A stretch of 64,000 bases of DNA from Streptomyces calvus (GCF_006782915.1 NZ_VCNP01000027.1:21422-85421); one strand, 5' to 3'; positions 7,359 through 16,565 are shown, counted from the stretch's first letter. A program made the numbers and translations. Notes: generated by a model not told the origin, from the sequence alone.

Positions 7359-10058
7359 TCAGAACAGGCTCAGCAGTGCCTCCGCCGGGTCGGTGAGGGT
7401 GGTGTCCGTGCCGGGCAGGGGGAGTTCGAACCAGACCGTCTTGCCCCGGGGCGTACGGCGTGAGCCCCAGGCCGCGCTGAGCAGGCCGACGAGCTGCAGG
7501 CCCCGGCCGCCCTCGTCGGTGTCGCGGGCGCGCCGGCGGCGGGGCTGGACCAGGCCGGAGTCCCAGACCTCGCAGACCAGGGTGCGGTCGAGGAGCAGGC
7601 GGAGTCTGATCTCGCCCTCGCCGTACCGCAGGGCGTTGGTGACCAGCTCGCTGACCAGCAGCTCGGTGGTGTCGACCAGGGGCTCCATGTCCCAGCCGAT
7701 CAGCTGCGCGCGGGCGTACTCGCGGGCGCGGCCCACGCTGCGCGGCTCGCGGGGCAGGGTCCAGTCGCCGACGGACTCGGCGGGCAGTCCCTGTACACGT
7801 GCCATCAGCAGGGCGATGTCGTCCTCGCCGTGGTGGGTGTCGAGGGTGTTGAGGACGTGGTCGCAGACGTCCTCCAGGTTCGGCCGGGTGTCGGCGGCGG
7901 TCGCCGTCGCCGGGGAGCGGCGGCCGGGCGACGGGTGGGAGCGGTCCGTCAGGGCGCCCACGAAGGCCTGGAGGCCCTCGTCGAGGGGGTGGTCGCGGCT
8001 TTCCACCAGGCCGTCCGTGTAGAGGGCGAGCAGGGCGCCCTCGGGCAGTTCGACCTCCACCTCCTCGAAGGGCTCACCGCCGACGCCCAGCGGCATGCCG
8101 GGCGGCACGTCCAGCATCAGCGCGGGCTCGCCCGGTTCGACCAGGACGGGCGGCAGATGACCGGCGTTGGCGAAGGTGCAGCGCCTGCTCACCGAGTCGT
8201 ACACGGCGTACACGCAGGTCGCCAGGTAGACCTCGGACAGGTCGGCCTCGCGGGGGCGGCGGGCGGCACGGGTCGCCTGCCGGACGCCGCCCGCGGTGCC
8301 GAAGCCCTGCGAGGGTCCGCCGGGGGCGCCGAGGCCGCGGGCGATCTCGTCCAACTGGGCGAGCACTTCGGCGGGTTCCAGGTCGAGCTGGGCCAGGGTG
8401 CGCACGGCGGTGCGCAGTTCGCCCATCGCGACGGCCGCGCGCAGGCCGCGGCCCATGACGTCGCCGACGACGAGCGCGGTGCGGTGGCCCGGCAGTTCGA
8501 TGACGTCGAACCAGTCGCCGCCGACCTCACTGGGCCGGCCGGTGGCCGCGTTGCCCGGCAGATAGCGGCAGGCGATGTCGAGTCCGGAGGCCTCGGGGTC
8601 GCCGGGCGGGAGCAGGGAGCGCTGCAGTATCAGCGCGCGTTCGTGCTCGCGCCGGTAGAGGCGGGCGTTGTCGATGCAGACGGCGGCCCGCGCGGCCAGT
8701 TCCACCGCGAGGTCGCGGTCCCGGTCGCCGAACGGCTCGCTGCCCTTGGTGCGGGCGAACTGCGCGAGGCCCACCACCGTGTCGTGGGCGACCATCGGCA
8801 CGGCGAGCGTGGACTGCACCAGGCCGCCCTCCTCGCCGGGCACGGCCTGCGGGCGGGCGGTGCGCAGGGCGTCCGCGCAGGGCGAGTTGAACGGGTAGTG
8901 GTGGACGGCGCCGAGCTTCACGGGCTCCTTGGTGCCGCTGAACGGCGCGCCGGCGACGGCGCTGGCAATGGCGACGCGGCGCACCTCGGCGCTGCCGTCG
9001 GCGAGGCCGGGCGGGGTCTCGTCACCGGCCAGCAGCCCTTGGTACAGGTCGACGGTGGCCAGGTCGCAGAAGCCGGGGACGACGACGTCGAGGAGTTCGC
9101 GGGCGGTGGTCTCCAGGTCGAGGGAGTTCCCTATCCGGGCGCCCGCCTCGTTGAGAAGGGCGAGATTGCGCCGTGCCGCGGCGGCCTCGCGGGCGGCGGC
9201 GCGGCGGGCGGTGATGTCCGTGCCGAGCCAGGCGATGCCGATGGGCCGGCCGCTGCCGCTGTGCACGCGGTAGAGGTTGACGGACCAGTGGCGCCGGTCG
9301 TCGGAGCCCGGCACGAACCCCGTGACGTGCATGTCCGTGATGGAGTCGCCGGTCTCCAGGACCCGGCGCAGGGTGGCGGCGACCCGATCGGCCTCGCCGC
9401 GCGGCAGGTAGTCGTGCACGCCCTTGCCGCGGTGGTCGTCGGGGCTGCCGCCGAAGATGGACGCGAACCGCTGGTTGGCGCGGCGTACCCGCAGGTCGGG
9501 GTCGATCAGCAGGAAGCCGAACGGAGATTGGCCGAATATGGCCTGCGACGCGGCGAGGTCCGTCTCGATGCGGCGCAGCGTGCGGACGTCGACGACGATG
9601 CAGACGGCGGCCTTCTCGCCCTCCTCGGTGCGCGTCGGCATGACGTACACCTCGGCCAGGCCCTCCCGGTCGCGCTCGTCCACGGCCGCCGAGTCCGGCA
9701 GCCGGAACGGCACGACTCCGGTCCACTCCCGTCCGTCGAGGATCTCGGCCATCTTGCGCTGGCCGCGCTCCCGCCGGACGGGCTCGACGAACGCCTCGAT
9801 GGGGTCCATGCCGACGGCGCGCTCGGCGGGGATGCCGAAGATCTGCTCGGCGCGCAGGCTCCACTGGTCGACCAGTCCGTCGGGGCCGATGGAGAAGGAG
9901 GCGACCTTGATGTAGTCGTACATCGAGCCGGGCGGACTGGTCTGCCACATCGTGTCGGCGGACGGAGCGTCGCCGAAGGCGAGGCCCTCCGCGGCCCTTG
10001 TCCTCGCGCCGCCCGACGAGTCCTCGGACTCCGTGGCCTTCGCTGGTATCTCGCTCAC
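7359..10058 (-). CDS. PAS/GAF-controlled SpoIIE-type PP2C phosphatase with HATPase domain
   Basis: An 899-residue multidomain signalling protein. Approximate order: PAS at 45-165, second PAS at 170-290, GAF at 310-470, SpoIIE-type PP2C phosphatase at 490-740, and an RsbW-like HATPase at 775-890. The phosphatase metal motifs are visible (EVGGDWFDVI, VVGDVMGRG, YTDGLVES, DDIALL). The ATPase N box is ELVTNALRYG and the G box is DEGGRGLQLV. By family it should dephosphorylate an anti-anti-sigma factor and may also bind one, controlling an alternative sigma factor. The start is GTG 10058 with GGAGGGG upstream. No sigma or anti-anti-sigma gene is adjacent. Confidence 0.88.
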   Translation of the reverse strand: MSEIPAKATESEDSSGGARTRAAEGLAFGDAPSADTMWQTSPPGSMYDYIKVASFSIGPDGLVDQWSLRAEQIFGIPAERAVGMDPIEAFVEPVRRERGQRKMAEILDGREWTGVVPFRLPDSAAVDERDREGLAEVYVMPTRTEEGEKAAVCIVVDVRTLRRIETDLAASQAIFGQSPFGFLLIDPDLRVRRANQRFASIFGGSPDDHRGKGVHDYLPRGEADRVAATLRRVLETGDSITDMHVTGFVPGSDDRRHWSVNLYRVHSGSGRPIGIAWLGTDITARRAAAREAAAARRNLALLNEAGARIGNSLDLETTARELLDVVVPGFCDLATVDLYQGLLAGDETPPGLADGSAEVRRVAIASAVAGAPFSGTKEPVKLGAVHHYPFNSPCADALRTARPQAVPGEEGGLVQSTLAVPMVAHDTVVGLAQFARTKGSEPFGDRDRDLAVELAARAAVCIDNARLYRREHERALILQRSLLPPGDPEASGLDIACRYLPGNAATGRPSEVGGDWFDVIELPGHRTALVVGDVMGRGLRAAVAMGELRTAVRTLAQLDLEPAEVLAQLDEIARGLGAPGGPSQGFGTAGGVRQATRAARRPREADLSEVYLATCVYAVYDSVSRRCTFANAGHLPPVLVEPGEPALMLDVPPGMPLGVGGEPFEEVEVELPEGALLALYTDGLVESRDHPLDEGLQAFVGALTDRSHPSPGRRSPATATAADTRPNLEDVCDHVLNTLDTHHGEDDIALLMARVQGLPAESVGDWTLPREPRSVGRAREYARAQLIGWDMEPLVDTTELLVSELVTNALRYGEGEIRLRLLLDRTLVCEVWDSGLVQPRRRRARDTDEGGRGLQLVGLLSAAWGSRRTPRGKTVWFELPLPGTDTTLTDPAEALLSLF

Positions 10059-10324
10059 GCGAACCGTCCCCTCCAGCTCACCGCGTCCGGCACCGGTCAC
10101 CGGGGGCGGCTGCCCGCAGTATCCAGCACTACGGCGCCGCACGACACGGTGTTCACGATCACAGCACGGTCCCGATGCTTTTCGGTCCGTGCCGTGAGAA
10201 CACTTCCAGACTTCTAACCAGCGCACACGTCATCGAACCCCTTTCTTCGACAACCGCCACGGGGCCGTACCGGTCACCCTTCGTGAGGGGCGGTCCGTGC
10301 GCCGTTGAACGCCCGTGCGACGGG

Positions 10325-10723
10325 TCATCGCGGCACCACGAGCTCGAACCACACGGTCTTGCCGGTGGCGCCCGGACGCGCCCCCCAGCGCCGGGTGGTG
10401 GAGGCCAGCAGCCGCAGTCCGCGCCCGCCTTCGTCGTCGGGCCGGGCGTCGCGTGCGCGCGGGAGGTCGGGCAGCGGGTCGGAGACCTCCACCAGGAGCA
10501 CCCCGGAGTGGCCGCCGGGCCGTACCAGGCGGACGCCTATGGGGCCCGTGGCGTGCCGCAGGGCGTTGGTGACCAGCTCGCTGACCAGCAGCGCGGCCAG
10601 GTCGCCGACGCAGTCGAGGTCCCACAGGCGCAGTTGGTCCCGTACGGCGGAGCGGGCGGCGCGCACGGCACCCGGGTCCGCGGAGAAGGTCCACGCGGCC
10701 CAGTCGCCGCCGGTGTCGCTCAC
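10325..10723 (-). CDS. RsbW-like ATP-binding protein (anti-sigma type)
   Basis: A stand-alone HATPase_c domain of 132 residues. The N box is LVSELVTNALRHA and the G box DDEGGRGLRLL; the C-terminal KTVWFELVV is the usual end of this fold in Streptomyces. The start is taken as GTG 10723, where GGGGAAG lies about eight bases upstream; GTG 10753 is possible. It is not preceded by a phosphatase domain, so it resembles the many solitary anti-sigma-like kinases of this genus. It lies upstream of the PAS/GAF phosphatase on the same strand, 266 bases away, so a functional link is possible. Confidence 0.85.
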   Translation of the reverse strand: MSDTGGDWAAWTFSADPGAVRAARSAVRDQLRLWDLDCVGDLAALLVSELVTNALRHATGPIGVRLVRPGGHSGVLLVEVSDPLPDLPRARDARPDDEGGRGLRLLASTTRRWGARPGATGKTVWFELVVPR

Positions 10724-10921
10724 GCGGATCACTTCCCCGCCGAGGGAACCCACCCTTGTCCGTTTTCATGGGGTTAATGGGGACATACCCGGTAATCCGG
10801 AGGGCGTACCGCGCTCGACGGCGCATCGTGGCACCGGCGGCGCAGGACGGCGCCCACACCATGTCGGCGCTGCCCCCGCGCGCCCGCGCCGCGCCTCACG
10901 CGCCCTGCCCCTGATGGGGGG

Positions 10922-11329
10922 TCACGGATGCCGTGCGGCGTGGCTGAGGGTGTCCCGGACGGCGGGGACGTCGTGGTCGAGCCAGTCGACGTCCCAGATC
11001 CGGTCGGGGGTGAGCCAGCGCAGCGCGTCGTGGTCCTCGAGCGGTCGCGGGGCGGGGGATCCGGGGCGCAGGCTCGCGGTCCACACCTGCATCACGTACG
11101 GCGGCCGCAGCGGCCACTGACCCGGGACGCGCTCGCCGGCCGCGGCGTCGACCCCGAGTTCCTCGCGCAACTCCCGTACGACGGCCGCCTCCGGGCTCTC
11201 GCCGGGCTCCACCTTGCCGCCGGGCAGCTCCCAGCGCCCGGCCAGGTCCGCGGGCGCGCTCCGCCGGGCGGCGAGCAGCCGCCCCTCGTGCCACAGGGCC
11301 GCACCGACCACCACGATCCGCTCGCTCAT
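10922..11329 (-). CDS. Nudix (MutT-like) hydrolase
   Basis: A 135-residue Nudix pyrophosphatase that would hydrolyse a nucleoside diphosphate linked to another group, possibly oxidised dNTPs. The full Nudix box GX5EX7REUXEEXGU is present from about residue 38 (GGKVEPGES, then RELREELG). LAGRWELPGG just before it is typical of the MutT/NUDT1-like subgroup. The start is ATG 11329. It appears monocistronic. Confidence 0.9.
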   Translation of the reverse strand: MSERIVVVGAALWHEGRLLAARRSAPADLAGRWELPGGKVEPGESPEAAVVRELREELGVDAAAGERVPGQWPLRPPYVMQVWTASLRPGSPAPRPLEDHDALRWLTPDRIWDVDWLDHDVPAVRDTLSHAARHP

Positions 11330-11383
11330 GCGCCGGAGCCTACGGCAGGGCCGGGCCGCGGCCGTCCGGCGAGGCGGTCCGGG

Positions 11384-11572
11384 TCAGCCGGCGGACGCGC
11401 CGTTCGGGCCGACCCGTTCGACCCAGTAGAGCTGCTGGTGGCCGCGCTCGTCGAGGCTGTTGGCGATCCTCTCGACCTCCGCGCGGGTGGCGTACCTGCC
11501 GACCCGGTAGCGGTTGCCGTTGTCGTCCTGACGCACGACGAGCCAGGGAAGAGTCACCGTGCCGTCGCTCAT
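11384..11572 (-). CDS. small SPOR-like protein
   Basis: A 62-residue protein with the compact pattern PWLVVRQDDNGNRYRVGRY followed by ATRAEVERIANSL, which resembles the SPOR-domain-containing small proteins common in Streptomyces. It has no signal peptide or membrane segment, so if it is a SPOR fold it is cytosolic and not a classic glycan-binding septal protein. The start is ATG 11572. Function unknown. Confidence 0.7.
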   Translation of the reverse strand: MSDGTVTLPWLVVRQDDNGNRYRVGRYATRAEVERIANSLDERGHQQLYWVERVGPNGASAG

Positions 11573-11948
11573 CGCTCCCCTCCACTTCCCCCCTGCGGCC
11601 CGCGCCGCACCCCGCCCGATAAGGAAACCCCAGTCCGCATATGCCCGAGCCTACGCCTTACCTTCACTGAGCGAATACGGCTTTTCACAAAGAGGCACGT
11701 AACCAGCCAGAACACAGGGGGCGCACGGGGGCGGACGCGCCGTGCATGAAGGCCGACGCGTCCGGTCAGCGGCGTACCCCCGGGTGCGCCCCGCTCCAGG
11801 GGCGACCAGGGAGAACGGCCAGATTGCTACGGCGCCGGGGCAGGGGCGCGCACGAGCCGTGCGCCGGAGCGGAGGCACGGCGAGGGTGCGGAAGGGAGTG
11901 CGCGGGAGTGCGCGGGTGAGGGCGACGAGGCGCGACGGGCCGGAAGCG
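11573..11948. other. intergenic, no gene seen
   Basis: 376 bases between the small SPOR-like gene and the GntR regulator gene. Short frames here have no ribosome binding site and no codon bias. A relatively AT-rich patch (about 11640-11705) may carry the promoter of the leftward small gene. Nothing else can be supported. Confidence 0.5.
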
Positions 11949-12701
11949 CTACTTCACGGGGAGGTGGTAGGAGGCCCGGTAGCGGTCGGCGGGGATGACC
12001 ACGTCGGCGGTCTCCACCGGGCGGCCGGAGGCGAAGTAGGTGCGCTGGATGACCAGCACGACATGGCCCGGGACGCCGCCCAGCACCAGCAACTCCTCGG
12101 CGAGACCGGGGCGGGCGCCGACCTCCTCCGTGACGTTGTCCACGATGACGTCGATGGCGCGCATGCGCTCGACCACGCCCATGCCGCCGAGCGGCCCCTC
12201 CTCGGGGAGCATCACGGGCGTCCGGCCGGTGAGGGCCAGCGGCTCCCAGGAGGTGGAGAGCATCATCGGCTCGCCGGCATCGCGGAAGAGGTACTTGGTG
12301 CGCATCACGCGGTCGCCGGGCTCGATGGCGAGGCGCTCCGCGACGGCGGCGCCGGCGTCGGTCTGCTCGCTGTGCGACTCCCAGGTGCCCCGGACGCCCC
12401 CGTCGGCCTGCTCCTGACGGAAGGGCGTGGCCCCGCGCTCGGGACGGAAGCCGGAGCGGGCGACCCGCCGGGGCACCGGCTGCTCCCGCACATAGGTGCC
12501 CGAGCCGGAGCGGCCCTCCACGAGCCCTTCCGCCATGAGCACCTTGCGCGCCTCCAGCGCGACGGTGTCCGAGACGCCGTACTCCTCGCGGATCCGTGCC
12601 TGGGAGGGCAGCCGGGTGTGCGGCGGGAGCCGGCCGTCGACGATCTTCTTGCGGAGATCACCCGCGACGCGCAGGTACGCCGGCTGCTCACCGAATGTCA
12701 C
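11949..12701 (-). CDS. GntR-family (HutC/UTRA type) regulator
   Basis: A 250-residue one-component regulator. The winged helix is at residues 8-72 (LRKKIVDGRLPPHTRLPS, then LMAEGLVEGRSGSGTYV), the classic GntR signature. A UTRA effector domain follows at about 95-245 (GDRVMRTKYLF; DVIVDNVTEEVGAR). HutC-type proteins bind small metabolites such as sugars or histidine derivatives. No metabolic target gene is adjacent, so the effector is unknown. Two inverted repeats lie just upstream of its ATG start (12701). Confidence 0.88.
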   Translation of the reverse strand: MTFGEQPAYLRVAGDLRKKIVDGRLPPHTRLPSQARIREEYGVSDTVALEARKVLMAEGLVEGRSGSGTYVREQPVPRRVARSGFRPERGATPFRQEQADGGVRGTWESHSEQTDAGAAVAERLAIEPGDRVMRTKYLFRDAGEPMMLSTSWEPLALTGRTPVMLPEEGPLGGMGVVERMRAIDVIVDNVTEEVGARPGLAEELLVLGGVPGHVVLVIQRTYFASGRPVETADVVIPADRYRASYHLPVK

Positions 12702-12717
12702 GGGCCGCTCCCATCAG

Positions 12718-12754
12718 GTTGTACAGACAGCAACAGCGTCGCAACCGTAGGTTG
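12718..12754. promoter_or_regulatory. inverted repeats upstream of the GntR gene
   Basis: GTTG (12718-12721) pairs with CAAC (12731-12734) around TACAGACAG, and CAACC, GTA, GGTTG (12742-12754) is a perfect 5-base-arm palindrome. They lie 17-53 bases upstream of the regulator start and are candidate autoregulatory sites. Confidence 0.45.
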
Positions 12755-12848
12755 TGCCAGGCAAGCGAAGGCCAGAGAATCACTCGATGTGATGACATTC
12801 GCGGGGTGAGGCCTTCACGCAGGCACTTTCTCCCCGCTGTGTTCGTCT

Positions 12849-14063
12849 TCACACCTGCATGCCCCCGCTGTCGGTGTCGCGCTCGGCCTCCTCGTCGTAC
12901 ACGGGCGGCGCGGTGGCCAGCCCCAGAGCCTTGCGCGCGGTGACCGAGCCGTCGGGGTCGACGAGGTCCCAGCCCCTGTCGTAGTGCTCGTAGTAGGTGT
13001 CCACGTCGCCGGAGGCCGCGGCCTTCGCCCACTCCTCCTCGGCCTCGTCCAGGTCGGCGGTGAGTTCCCGCACCGGCCGTTGCGCGTCGGCGGGCCACCG
13101 GTGCTCGCGCAGCAGCCGGGTCTGCTCGGCGAGCGCCGTCGCCATCTCCGCCGCCCACTCCTTGTGCCCCGGCAGGTCGTCCTCCACGTACTCGGCCTCG
13201 GGGGCGCGGTCCAGGGCGTCGTTGAGCACGTCCGCCGCCTCCAGGTAGGCCAGTTGGTGGGCGTCGAGCGTGGTCTCGTCCCTGCGCAGCGAGCCCGTGA
13301 GGGTCTGCTGCGCGTCCCGGTTGCCGAAGACGCAGGTGATCTCGCGGTCGCCGAAGCGCCAGCTCTCCCGGGACGGCAGGAGGTAGTACACGTCCACCTC
13401 GGCGGGCAGCGCCCAGCCGTCCATCACATAGGCGTCCCGGAGGTCGTAGCACCGGTCGTCGGCGGTGGCGGACAGGTCGTCCTCGCCGGGGAAGGCCCCG
13501 TCGGGCACGGTGACGACGGCGAAGACCTCGCCGTCGTGCTCGCCGGCGCAGGGCACCGGGTCGGCGTCGGCGGCCCAGCCCTCCAGTCCGCCGGGCGAGT
13601 CGAAGCAGTCGCCCTTGCGCAGGGTGAGGACGCTGTTGCCGCGCGCCCCGTCCTCGACGGCCTCCCAGACGTCGGCCGCGAACCCGGTCGCCAGCGACAC
13701 CGTCCACAGCGCGAGCCCGAGCGACGACAGCGCCGCTCCCGCGATCGCCATCCCCCGTCCCCGCTCCCCGCGCCGTCGGATCTGCCACAGCGCCACCAGT
13801 CCGAGCACCAGCCCGACGGCGGGCAGGAAGCACAGGACGCCGAAGACCAGGGCGGCGACGGCGACACCGTTGACGGCGGCCGGCGGCCGGGGACCGTAGG
13901 GGCCGTAGAGCCCGTACGGTGCGAGGCCCTGCTGCCCTCCGTACGGGAACTGCTGCGGCGGGTGGGCGCCTTGCGGCGGGAGCCCGGGGTACGGACCCCC
14001 GAAGTCCCGCGGGTCGTGCGGAGGCTGGGGCCCGGAGGGCGGAGGTATGGACACGAGGCGCAT
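12849..14063 (-). CDS. DUF4190-type membrane protein with septum-formation-like domain
   Basis: A 404-residue protein. Residues 1-60 are rich in Pro, Gly, Gln and Tyr (cytosolic, disordered). Two close hydrophobic helices follow at about 63-92 and 104-128 (VAVAALVFGVLCFLPAVGLV; AIAGAALSSLGLALW), the DUF4190 pattern. An extracellular domain then starts with VLTLRKGDCFDSPGG and has PVPCAGEHDGEVFAVV, which resembles the Septum_form family. Further Cys pairs suggest disulfides outside the cell. Function unknown. An alternative start is the GTG three codons downstream (14054). Confidence 0.75.
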   Translation of the reverse strand: MRLVSIPPPSGPQPPHDPRDFGGPYPGLPPQGAHPPQQFPYGGQQGLAPYGLYGPYGPRPPAAVNGVAVAALVFGVLCFLPAVGLVLGLVALWQIRRRGERGRGMAIAGAALSSLGLALWTVSLATGFAADVWEAVEDGARGNSVLTLRKGDCFDSPGGLEGWAADADPVPCAGEHDGEVFAVVTVPDGAFPGEDDLSATADDRCYDLRDAYVMDGWALPAEVDVYYLLPSRESWRFGDREITCVFGNRDAQQTLTGSLRRDETTLDAHQLAYLEAADVLNDALDRAPEAEYVEDDLPGHKEWAAEMATALAEQTRLLREHRWPADAQRPVRELTADLDEAEEEWAKAAASGDVDTYYEHYDRGWDLVDPDGSVTARKALGLATAPPVYDEEAERDTDSGGMQV

Positions 14064-14167
14064 CGTAAGCGCGGCCCGGCCCTGCCCCGTCCACGGGGCG
14101 GGCCGGGCCGCCCGGCCCGTTCACCGTCCCGGGGACGGGGATCGGGCCGTGCGGTGCGGGGACCGGG

Positions 14168-15748
14168 TCAGAACTGCAGGGCCCAGCCGTTCAGCCGGCC
14201 GGTGTCCCAGGACGCGTTGTCGCTGACGCGCAGCTTCCACGTGCCGTTCGCCGTCTCGGAGGAGGCGTCGACCGTGTACGTGGTCCTGATGTCGTTGGCG
14301 CTGCCGCCGGTGCCGTAGCCCTTGAGGGTGTAGGCCGTGCCGTCGGGGGCGACCAGCTGGACCTGGAGGTCGCCGATGTAGGTGTGGGTGATGTCGACGT
14401 CGACGGCCAGGTTCGAGGGCGCGTTGCCGGAGACGCCGGAGACCGTCACCGGGGACTCCACGGTGGAGTTGTCGGCGATGGTGTAGTCGGTGGTGCTCTC
14501 GAAGCGGTCGCCGGTCGGGGGCTCGGTGGTGCCGCCGTCGCCCACGTACAGCAGGCGGTTGGGCGAGCCGCTGCCCGGGCTGCCGACGACGCCGGTGGTG
14601 GCGGCGGAGGTCAGCGCGGAGGAGACCTGGGCGGGCGTGGCCGAGGGGTTGTCGGCCAGGTGGAGGGCGGCCGCGCCGGCGACGTGCGGGCTCGCCATCG
14701 AGGTGCCGGAGATGGTGTTGGTGGCCGTGTCGCTGGTGCGCCAGGCGGAGGTGATGGAGGAACCCGGTGCGAACAGGTCCAGCACGGAACCGTAGTTGGA
14801 GTAGCTGGCGCGGGCGTCACCGGAGGTGGTGGCGCCGACGGTGATCGCCTCGCTCACGCGGGCCGGTGACTTGGTGGAGGCGTCGGTGGACTCGTTGCCG
14901 GCCGCGACGACGAAGGTGACGCCGGTGCCGATGGCGTTGCGGACGGCCGTGTCGATCGCGTTGTCGGCGCCGCCGCCGAGCGACATGTTGGCGACGGCCG
15001 GCTTGACCGCGTTGCGCGCCACCCAGTCGATGCCGGCGACGACCTGGGCGGTGGTGCCGGAGCCGGAGTTGTTCAGCACGCGGACGCCGACGATCTTCGC
15101 CTTCTTGGCGACGCCGTAGGAGGTGCCCGCGACGGTGCCGGCGACGTGGGTGCCGTGGCCGTGGCCGTCCTGGGCGGTGTTGTCGTTGTCGACGGCGTCG
15201 TAGCCGTTGGAGGCGCGGCCGCCGAAGTCGCTGTGGGTGATGCGGACGCCGGTGTCGATGACGTACGCCGTCACGCCCTGCCCGGCGGAGTCCGGGTAGG
15301 TGTAGGAGCTGTTCAGCGGCAGGTTGCGCTGGTCGATCCGGTCCAGGCCCCAGGACGGCGGGCTGGGCTGGGTGCCGGTGATGTGGAAGGTGCGGTTCTG
15401 GATCACCGAGGCGACGGCCGGGTCTGCGGCGAGACGTTTCGCCTCGGTCTCGGAGGCCTCGACCTCGTAGCCGTTCAGGGCCTTGGTGTACGTGCGCTCG
15501 ATGTCGGCGCCGTACTTCTCGGCCAGCGCGCGGCCCTCGGCGGAGCCGGACCGGGCCTCGTCCGTCTTGAGGGTCACGATGTAGCTGCCGGCCACGGCGC
15601 TCGCGTCGCCGGCGTACTGGATGCGGCCTTCGGGGGCGACCGGGGCCGCACCCGCGGGGAGAGCGGAGACGAGACTCGCGACGAGGGCCGCGGTGGTCGC
15701 GGCGCCGAGGGCGGTCAGTCTTCGCCGGGGGTGACGCATCACTGTCAT
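14168..15748 (-). CDS. secreted subtilisin-family (S8) serine protease with P-domain
   Basis: A 526-residue exported protease. A Sec-type signal peptide ends near PAGAAP (residue 35), and an I9-type inhibitor propeptide covers about 50-122 (YIVTLK; NGYEVEASE). The catalytic triad is visible: D165 in VIDTGVRITH, H201 in GHGTHVAGT and S350 in SGTSMASPHVAG, with N285 (AAGNES) for the oxyanion hole. The C-terminal 110 residues form a proprotein-convertase-like P-domain (VDITHTYIGDLQVQLVAPDG; GTWKLRVSD). The ATG start 15748 has GAGGAGGAA nine bases upstream. It is an extracellular proteinase of the proteinase K group. Confidence 0.93.
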   Translation of the reverse strand: MTVMRHPRRRLTALGAATTAALVASLVSALPAGAAPVAPEGRIQYAGDASAVAGSYIVTLKTDEARSGSAEGRALAEKYGADIERTYTKALNGYEVEASETEAKRLAADPAVASVIQNRTFHITGTQPSPPSWGLDRIDQRNLPLNSSYTYPDSAGQGVTAYVIDTGVRITHSDFGGRASNGYDAVDNDNTAQDGHGHGTHVAGTVAGTSYGVAKKAKIVGVRVLNNSGSGTTAQVVAGIDWVARNAVKPAVANMSLGGGADNAIDTAVRNAIGTGVTFVVAAGNESTDASTKSPARVSEAITVGATTSGDARASYSNYGSVLDLFAPGSSITSAWRTSDTATNTISGTSMASPHVAGAAALHLADNPSATPAQVSSALTSAATTGVVGSPGSGSPNRLLYVGDGGTTEPPTGDRFESTTDYTIADNSTVESPVTVSGVSGNAPSNLAVDVDITHTYIGDLQVQLVAPDGTAYTLKGYGTGGSANDIRTTYTVDASSETANGTWKLRVSDNASWDTGRLNGWALQF

Positions 15749-16084
15749 GTGAGGGTTCCTCCTCAGTCGGTGGTGCGCGTGCTGTGGGGGTGTGGTGCGG
15801 TCCGGCGCACGCGCGGCGCGGGTGGCGCGGGGCGCGCGCGTCGGAGACGCGGACGAGCGCGACCGCTGACGGGATCATGACAATGGCAACGGCCGTTCAC
15901 GTGCGTCAGCCGAAAGATTGAGGGTTCCACAGGAATTGCACAAGAGGGCCTGCGTGAACGTCACGGCCGTGACATCCCCCCGTCACAACGGCCGCCCGGC
16001 CACCCGCCGTTCACGCCGGGCCCCGGCGCGGCGGCGGGCGGCCCTCGGGTACGGCGGGCCGCCGGCCGCCGCGAGCGCCCGCGC
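15749..16084. other. intergenic, protease promoter side
   Basis: 336 bases between the protease start and the end of the broken dehydrogenase frame. They should contain the leftward protease promoter, but I cannot point to clear -35 and -10 elements. No gene seen. Confidence 0.4.
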
Positions 16085-16310
16085 TCAGTCGTCGAAGGCC
16101 GTGGCCCGGGTGCGCTTCTCCCAGGCCAGGACGTCCTCGCGGACTTGGTCGAGGTGGCCGAGGACCTCCTCGCGGACCTGGTCGAGGTGGCCGAGGACCG
16201 CGCCGACACCGTCGTCGCCGAGCGGCAGGCGCAACGGCGGGCGCTCCGCCTCCAGCGCGGCCGGGACGAGCGCGGCGGCCTTCGCCGGATCACCGGGCTG
16301 GGTTCCGTTC
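16085..16310 (-). pseudogene. C-terminal remnant of a short-chain dehydrogenase
   Basis: The leftward frame ending at the TGA 16085 encodes a tail typical of Streptomyces SDR oxidoreductases: GDPAKAAALVPAALEAERPPL, then RLPLGDDGV, then WEKRTRATAFDD. No Rossmann nucleotide-binding motif or YxxxK can be found upstream, because the frame runs into repetitive GC-rich DNA and then into the tetR gene. Inside the remnant a 33-base tandem duplication (16128-16193) repeats the 11-residue unit VLGHLDQVREE/D. I read this as a dehydrogenase gene that lost its 5' part and then expanded. Confidence 0.6.
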
Positions 16311-16373
16311 GGGGTGCGCGGAGGCGTGCCGGAGGGCGGCGCGGCACGGGTAACGGGCCGCGTGGGCCGGGCA

Positions 16374-16565
16374 GCGGCCGGGACGGCACGGGTGGCGGCC
16401 TGGACGGGCCGTGCCGGAGGCCCACGCGGGACAGATCGCGGCCGGGACGGCACGGGCGGGGGCCTGGGCGGCCGGTGTTGGGGGCCCGCGCGGGATGGAT
16501 CGCGGCCGGGACGGCGTGGGCGGGTGGCGGTCAGTGCGGGCCGGGTGGCGGACGTCGGTGCGGCC
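16374..16565. repeat. 64-bp tandem repeat, about three copies
   Basis: Units start with GCGGCCGGGACGG at 16374, 16438 and 16502, an exact 64-base spacing. Copies 1 and 2 are similar over most of their length; copy 3 decays after about 30 bases. Since 64 is not a multiple of three, every copy shifts the reading frame, so the region cannot encode a stable protein repeat. It lies between the SDR remnant and the TetR gene. Confidence 0.75.

Noticed and set aside
14168..15748. Protease as part of the peptide-modification locus
   Set aside because: It is 2.6 kb from the M50 gene, separated by a TetR/reductase pair and a pseudogene, and is a standard secreted subtilisin.
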